Source: Hyaloscypha bicolor E (Eukaryota; Ascomycota; Leotiomycetes; Helotiales; Hyaloscyphaceae). From it: DNA of 64,000 nucleotides. Below, piece by piece: positions 57,438 through 64,000 of the stretch; position 1 is the first letter of the stretch; every line of letters begins with the position of its first letter. Position numbers and translations under genes: made by a program. The stretch is from positions 310,001-374,000 of the forward strand of contig NW_020194637.1 in the NCBI RefSeq assembly GCF_002865645.1. Reading direction: 5' to 3'. The notes beneath the pieces are model-generated. The model was not told the origin of the DNA. It saw only the letters and a list, made by a program, of their open reading frames with translations, and searched no databases.

Positions 57438-59308
57438 CTTTATATCTAATTTAATAGAAATAAAAAGTATTTATATTTTAACTCGAGAAATAATTAGAAC
57501 TTTTATATAGATTTAAAATAGTAGTTTGCTTTATAAAAAAAGAATAAACCAGATTATTTATATTATATTAATCTTTAGAAAAGCTTATAGTAAATACTAT
57601 AACTTCTGAAATACTTTTAAGAAAGCTTTCCCGAACTAAAATAAGCTAGTTTATAATCTCGAAAGATTTATAGAAGTCTTATATATCCGAAAATACAAGT
57701 ATTTAAAATAAATACTATTTAAGTTCTAATTTATAATAAAAGGAAATTAAAATATATAAAAATATATAAAATAGAAGTAAAACAAAATACTCGAATATTA
57801 GATAAATAAAAAGCTTAATTATAGATTATAAAAGAGCCTAACTATAAGTTATAAGAACTAGTACTAACTAAATATATATATAAAAGAAAGGCTTATTAAA
57901 ATCGGAGATAAGGTAAAAAGAACTAAAGAATAAGTTAGTATATATTTTATAAAAAAGAATAAAGAGATATCTAAATAGCCTAAAAATAAGAAATATATAT
58001 TAAAGAAGTTAAGATTAGAGAAAAAAGGCTATTTCCTATAAAAATAAGTTAGTATATATTTCAAGATAAAGAATAGAGATATTTAGTAATAGCCTAAAGG
58101 CTTTTATAAATATTAAAGAAGAAAAGAAAATATTAGAAAAGGAGAAAAGATATTAAAATTCGAAAGAATCTAAATAGAAGTTAGCCTCTTTTTGGAAGTT
58201 TAAGAGAAAGTATTTCTAAAAGGCCTAAAGATATAAGAGGTATTAGAAAAGAGAAAAAAGAATCTAAAATTTAGCTTTCTAAGAAATAAGTAAGTTAAAG
58301 ACTTATAGTATAGAAGTTCCGGATAAAAGTAAGCCGGAAATAATAATTAGATACTAGATTTTAGTATTATTAGTAGAGGAGTTAAAGAAAGAGGGGTTTA
58401 AAGAAAGAGAGGTTTAAAGGAAAAAGGATTTAAAAGAAAAGAAGTTTAAAGAAAAAGAGGTTTAGAAAAAGAAGAGTTTAGAAAAAGAGTTTAAAAAAGA
58501 AGAAATTTAGAAAAAAAGAGAAAGGTTATAGGTAGTTAGATACTAGCTTTTAGTATTAGTAAAGGTATTAATAGAAGTATTAGTAGAGAGTAATTAGATA
58601 CTAGCTTTTAGTATTAATAATAAAATCGAAAAAATATAGAAAAAAAATAAAAGTTTCAAAATAAAAATAAAATAAAGTTATATTTTTATTAAAAAAAAGA
58701 AAAATACTAGTATAAAATAATTATATTATTAAATTCCATATCTACTTTTACTATTTATTAAGAATATATATCTTTTAGAAAAAAGCATTATTTAGTATTT
58801 CTAGAAAATAATAATTTAATAATAATATTATTAAAAAAAACTAAACCTAATATATTTAAATATATTAAAATAAGATAATTATTTTTATATTAAAAATTAA
58901 ATTATAGTATTACTAGATATAGAGCTATTTTAGTTTATAGACTAGGCTATATATAGAGATTTAAGAATATTAAAACTTACTCGAATTACTTATAAAATAG
59001 CTATATAAATAGCTAATAATATAATAAAATAGTATTATATCTTATCTAATTAGGTTAATAATAAAGCCTTTTATTATAGCAAATATATAATATCTGTTTT
59101 TTAAGGTATTATATAGCCAGAAAGAAAAAGTATATAATTATATAATTCTTAAGTTCTTGAAATTAACTAGAAATTAATTAATTAGAAATAAGTAAATATT
59201 ACTTTTTATATTTCTAATTTAACTAGCTACTAGAGTAATAAGATTCTTAATATAACTAATTTAATAATACTAGAAAATCCAGATAGTTTCTTATTACTTA
59301 TATTATAA
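57438..59308. repeat. AT-rich repeat debris with GA-rich tandem units
   Basis: No frame or family is recognisable. 58345-58625 holds three copies of a TTAGATACTAG-TTTTAGTATTA unit (near 58348, 58536 and 58592) around a run of degenerate AAAGAAAGAGAGGTTT-like units. Confidence 0.55.
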
Positions 59309-62300
59309 GTATGGCATTTAGGGCTTAGAAAGCAAGGTAAAAGGTCTCTTATAAAGACGATTTAAAGCTAAGGAAGAGAAAACTAGAATATAGGAGGCTA
59401 TAAGAGAATATATATATCCTATAATATACTAGTTCCGAAAGGGCTAGCCTTCTAAATATCTCTAGTATATTCCAAGTATATTTCTCTAGTAAGGCGGCCG
59501 TATTATATATATCTAGGAGATATCTAGTATCTAGTAAGATATCTCAGATACCGGATATCTAGAAATTATAATATTATTTCCCTCTTTATAATAAGCTTAT
59601 TCCCGAGCTTTATATAAGTTATTAATTTATCTAATTTCGTATTATACTTCTTTCTAAAATAAAACTAGTATCTCGAATATAGATATTATATATAAAAGGC
59701 TAGTACCTTTACTATATAACCTAGAAGGATTTATTATTATTTCCGTATAATTCTAAATAAATATTATTTTTTATATAGTTTAGCCAGTATTATAGGTTTT
59801 ATAGAGGTTCTAATATATTAATATTATTATTATAAAAACTTTATAAAATTAGGGAACTATTACTTAGTATTAAAGCTAGATACTATACTAGATCTTTATC
59901 CTAACTAACTCACTGAATTCTATACTTTAGCCTATTTCTTACTAGCTTAACTATAATAACCCGTTTAATACCGTACTCTTATTTACTATTCTCTAGTATT
60001 AATAGGAGCAGTTCCGGATTTGCTTAACCTAGTAAAGAATTCTAAGGGTTTTTTTATAGCTTCTTTATATAGAAAACTAGATATATTTTTATAGTTTCCG
60101 GTAGTTTTAGGAGAAACGAGTAGCTATACTATTCTAGAATCTTAAATAGGCCTTCTATTTAGTTCTCTAGTTTCTGGTTCGGATAATTAGATTTCTAGTA
60201 CTTTATAGTAACCCATATTTTATTTCTTACTTTAAAATTAATTAGATAGTAATATTTATTAGCTTATACTATATATTATTTCTATACTTTCTCTATATAG
60301 CCTTAAGTAAGTTACTATAATTCATATAATTAATTTACTAATACTTTAGCTTTATTTCTATTTAGCTTTTTTTTGGGTGAGTTAGCTTTAATAGGGAAGT
60401 TCTAGTCTAGAGAGATATAAGGCTTGTAGCTCTTTTTAGTTATAAATAGGAACTAGCTAATAGTTTCGTACTAAAGGGAGGCTTATTAATAATTAATTAT
60501 AGTAATTTATTCGTTCTAGTTATTCTAGTAATAATTAATATATAAATATAATCTCTAATTAAAGTACTAATTAATAATCTCTATTTATTTGTCTATTTGG
60601 AAGTAATTTATTATAGAGAGCTTAAGCTTTATATTAATTCTCGTATAGAATTTACTCTAAAAATCAGATATAAATTAGGGTCCCTAATCTAATATAATTA
60701 TTTCTGGAATACCTACTTAGTATACTATATAAAGTAAAAATAGAGGTATTAGTTACTTAGCTATAATTATATCTTATACGGAAATTATAATTAGGTACTT
60801 AGATAAGTAATCTATAAATATAATAACTATATTATAGTCCGATTTGCTTTCTGGATAGCCTTTAAAGTCTATAATAATATATTATTAGAGGTAATTAGGA
60901 ACTAGAAAGAAATAAAGTAAACTAGGCTTCTTATTTCTAGGTATATATAATCTTCTATAAATATGGCAATTACTATAATATTAATTAATATCCTTACCTA
61001 TAAATAGCTAGTAATATTACTTCTTTAATAGCTATTAGAGCTTTATATATCTAGGATATTTAGAAAGAGATTTATTATATATTTTATGAATTAGGGCAGT
61101 CTATAAAGGTAGTCCGGGAGTTATTTTATTCTCTATAATATAGAGTTTTTTATAGTATAAAAAGAAGTTATCTTATAATATTCAGATATTACTTTTGGCT
61201 TGGGCTATTATATATAGCTTCTCTAGATCTAGTAATATATAATTATCTTATAGAATCTTATCTATAAGTTATAAACTACTATACTCGGCAGGAGCTTCTA
61301 ATAGTACTTCTATAGGGGCTATTATAATAGAGTTTACTAGTAAAGCTTCTAAGAAAATATCTTTTTTTAGGAGAATTATATCTCTAATAAGAATATTTTT
61401 CTCTAGAAAATCTTTAGTATATATTTGGTTTTTAGAGCCGAATTCCGGATTAAGTAAGCTAATCTTATAAAATATTACTATAAGCTATAAGTTATAGATA
61501 ATTTCCGGATTAATCTTATTTTTAAGGAAAAGTACTTGAGTTTATAGCTTCTCCTTAATCTGGCCCTAAGTATTTATTTTATTTTATCTTTATAATAAAA
61601 TATCTACTTACTTATTTAATTTTCTAGAATAATATATAAGCTTAAAATAATAGTAAGATAAGAGCTTAGTTTATTTAGCTTATTAAGAAAAGAGCTTTTT
61701 AGTAATTATAAAGTACTTTAAGGTATAGTAATTAGAATAGACCTTAAAGAGAGTATCCTAAAGGCCCTCTAGCTTAGTTCTTTATTTCTCTAGTACTTGA
61801 ACTATAGTAAGTATTTCCTTATTATATATATTATAATTAAGCTTTACTAGAAGTATAGTTTTAGAAAAATAAGCTATAGGATACTAAAGGCCTATTTCTA
61901 GGTCTTATTAAGAGAATAAGCTAGTAATTACTTCTTTAGATATATCTATTTCTATTATTATAGGCAGATCTAAATTATAGTATTATAAAACTAGGATAGA
62001 AATTATAGCTTTCTTTAGGTAAGTAAAAGCCTCTCGGTATTATTCGGACTACTTAAAAAAAATATCCTTTTTTATAAGTAAGGTAAGAGATCTAGTAATC
62101 CGTTTATATTTTCTAATAAAGTATTTATAAAAGTTATAGAAGCTAAGGAAGAACTATATGCCCTTAATTATCTTTAAGAATTACTAGTTATATATTACTT
62201 TAACTTTATCGGGATTTATTTTAATACTAGATATAGAAATAATAAAGCCCAAATATTTTATATATATAACTTTAAATTCCAATTTCTTAATATTTATTTA

Positions 62301-63840
62301 GAGGCTAGTAAGATATAAGTAGTCTAGTACTTTTTATATATATTATTTGTATTTTACTAGGTTCTCTAAGTAAATAAGAATATTATTAAGATATATTATA
62401 TAAAAGTTATCTAGATATTTAAAGAGTATATTATTTATATAATATTAATATATAGCCGGACTCTTTATAAGGCCTTTTTAGAGAATATTATATTTATATA
62501 CTTTATAGCAGGTATGAAATATTATTAGCTCCTAAGAGTTCAGGTCTATAGCTATATAATAGAAAGCTTGGCGGATATCTAATTTAGTATAGATCTTGGC
62601 CTTAGATAATTAATTTAAAGTCTTATTAATAAAGGAAAGAGGATATTAATTCTTTTGGGTAATATTATTTAGGTAGCGGAAATTAATATAGAAATATAAA
62701 CCTCCGTTTATTTTCTTTATAAAAAGAACTAGTAAAGTAAAGGGAGCCTAACTAGCTTTAATAAAGCCCTTAACTAGATTATTTTCCAAGAAATACTTAA
62801 TTTCTAGAAGCTCTTAAATAGACTATTATTAGAGGAATTAATATCTAATACTCTTAGTTCTTTTTAGGCCTTTAATCTAAATCTTATAATTATATAGTCT
62901 ATAAAGAGAAAGAATATTAGATTTCTTCTTAGAGAAAATAGAAATATATTTCTTAAGTTTTAGAGGTAATATTCTCTATAATTACTAAAGCTTTATTTCT
63001 CCCGGTTATTAATTCTCTGGGCCAAGAATAGCTTCTTTTTTCCGAGCTTTAAGCTCCTTATTAATCTTATAGATAGAGATTTAACTAATAATATTATCTT
63101 TTCTCTTAATTATATAGTTAAATACTATAGAGGTAAGAATAGCTAGGTCTAATATTTGCTCTTTATTAAGGACCTTTTCTTACTTCTTTAGCTTTTACTT
63201 AGGTATTATATCTTAATTAGGCTATAAAAGCTCCTTTTCTATAGTCTTATATAATTCTCTCTAATTAGTCCAAAAAAAGAAAGACTACTTTAGAATAGAA
63301 GATTTCCAGAAATAGCTTATAATAGAATCTTATTAATTAGTATTCTTTTAATACTTCTTATTAGATTACTTCTCTAGCTATTACTATAAAATACTAATAA
63401 TATAACTGAATTATATAGATTTAGGCTTATTCTTTAGCTATATAAGCCTATATCTTCTATAATTAACTAGAATATTAATATATATTACCTATTTTCTACT
63501 AAGAATAATATTATAATCTCCAAAAATTTAGAATAATTATAGGTATATTAATACTTTATTTATTAATTAGAAGTAAGACTTCTATATATTTCTTAGTAAA
63601 CTCAGCTAGCTTTCTATTAAAACTATATATAGTATAGGGTAAGAAAAGAAGTTATGGTTCTATTCCTAAGAATTACTCTATAAGCTAAGTAAGCTTTATA
63701 TTAATAAAAATATAACTATTAGCTCTAGTATTAATAAGAAAAGAAAACTTAATTCCTAATCTATTTATACTAATAATATAGGATATTATAAGAGTATTTC
63801 CTCCTATTAGATAAGTTAAGTTAATCTCTACCAAATTCAT
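59309..63840 (-). mobile_element. Third Ty3/gypsy element, minus orientation, partial
   Basis: On the minus strand a protease-like start (ATG at 63840, MNLVEINLTYLIGG, then LINTRANSYIFIN in place of the usual DTGA-type site) leads into reverse transcriptase with IYLNNILIYLENL at about 62400-62350, both catalytic Asp read as Asn. TTTCCCTCTTTATAA at about 59577 could be the complement of the polypurine tract, so about 59310-59577 may be its 3' LTR. No matching LTR or gag is seen at the right side before the window ends. It is truncated or continues beyond. Confidence 0.65.
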
Positions 63841-64000
63841 ACTATATGTTATAGTAAATGCGGGTATAAGTAGTATATATTTAATGAAGAGAGGAAAGGA
63901 GGTATAATACGGGTGGCCAGAGCTTAAATATAGTGAATGTGGTCACGTGGGCCTGCACGTGACTGGAGCACAGTTGCCATGCAATACTATAAGTCCCTAA
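63841..64000. other. Right border, normal composition returns
   Basis: The last 160 bp regain CA/TG dinucleotides and CACGTG-type motifs (GTCACGTGGGCC, GCACGTGAC). No feature is recognisable; the mobile element or its flank continues outside the window. Confidence 0.5.

Larger units (their letters stand above)
39641..63840. other. 24-kb AT-rich RIP-degraded block
   Basis: Base composition shifts sharply at both ends. Inside, CA and TG dinucleotides are scarce, TA is in great excess, and almost no frame exceeds 60 codons. This is the signature of repeat-induced point mutation (C to T mainly at CpA, on both strands). Recognisable content is Ty3/gypsy retrotransposons in both orientations. Such blocks are usually heterochromatic. 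No host gene is visible inside. Confidence 0.9.

Noticed and set aside
1..64000. tRNA, rRNA or other structured RNA genes
   Set aside because: No T-loop/A-box pattern or rRNA-like stretch was found on reading both strands by eye; a covariance search would be needed to exclude small ones.

Overview
The window looks like a chromosome segment of a filamentous ascomycete (Pezizomycotina; Leotiomycetes is a plausible guess, not proven). Genes have many short introns (43-145 nt) with fungal splice and branch signals. The protein families are typical of such fungi: Zn(II)2Cys6 regulator, MFS sugar porter, Baeyer-Villiger monooxygenase, DUF2235 and ArsB/NhaD-like transporter. A sharply bounded 24-kb AT-rich block of dead retrotransposons carries the marks of repeat-induced point mutation (RIP).

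Layout. 1-1762: no supported gene. 1763-6441 (+): a nine-exon gene for a 1276-aa protein of unknown function; four of its introns carry a 25-bp palindromic repeat, at an exact 33-nt period where tandem. 6960-9173 (-): four-exon gene, 669 aa, unknown. 10113-10554 (+): small Asn/Gln- then Arg/Gln-rich protein. 10555-14731: gene-poor, with a 0.3-kb inverted-repeat element and a 26-G run. 14732-16089 (-): arrestin-like trafficking adaptor with PPxY. 16548-18005 (-): DUF2235 hydrolase-like protein. 19148-22279 (-): ArsB/NhaD-like transporter, broken by a 592-bp hAT-type MITE with an 8-bp target duplication and by an in-frame TAG.

23204-36845 reads as a catabolic or secondary-metabolism neighbourhood: aldo-keto reductase (+), flavin Baeyer-Villiger monooxygenase (-), MFS sugar porter (+, divergent from the monooxygenase), Zn2Cys6 transcription factor (+), NAD-dependent epimerase-like protein (+) and a classical SDR (+). 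The regulator is interrupted by a 350-bp solo LTR with a 5-bp target duplication. A 24-bp motif recurs in the monooxygenase/porter promoter and upstream of the SDR, so a shared cis-signal is possible while the local regulator is dead.

36846-39640 is nearly gene-free apart from one possible 60-aa gene. 39641-63840 is the RIP-degraded block. It holds a complete Ty3/gypsy chromovirus (44191-50317, + strand, 5-bp TSD), a second gypsy element in opposite orientation (about 50453-57437) and a third, partial one (about 59310-63840, - strand), plus older unclassified debris. The last 160 bp return to normal composition.

Exon joins were worked out by hand from splice motifs and frame continuity. No database search was possible, so family names rest on recognised motifs.
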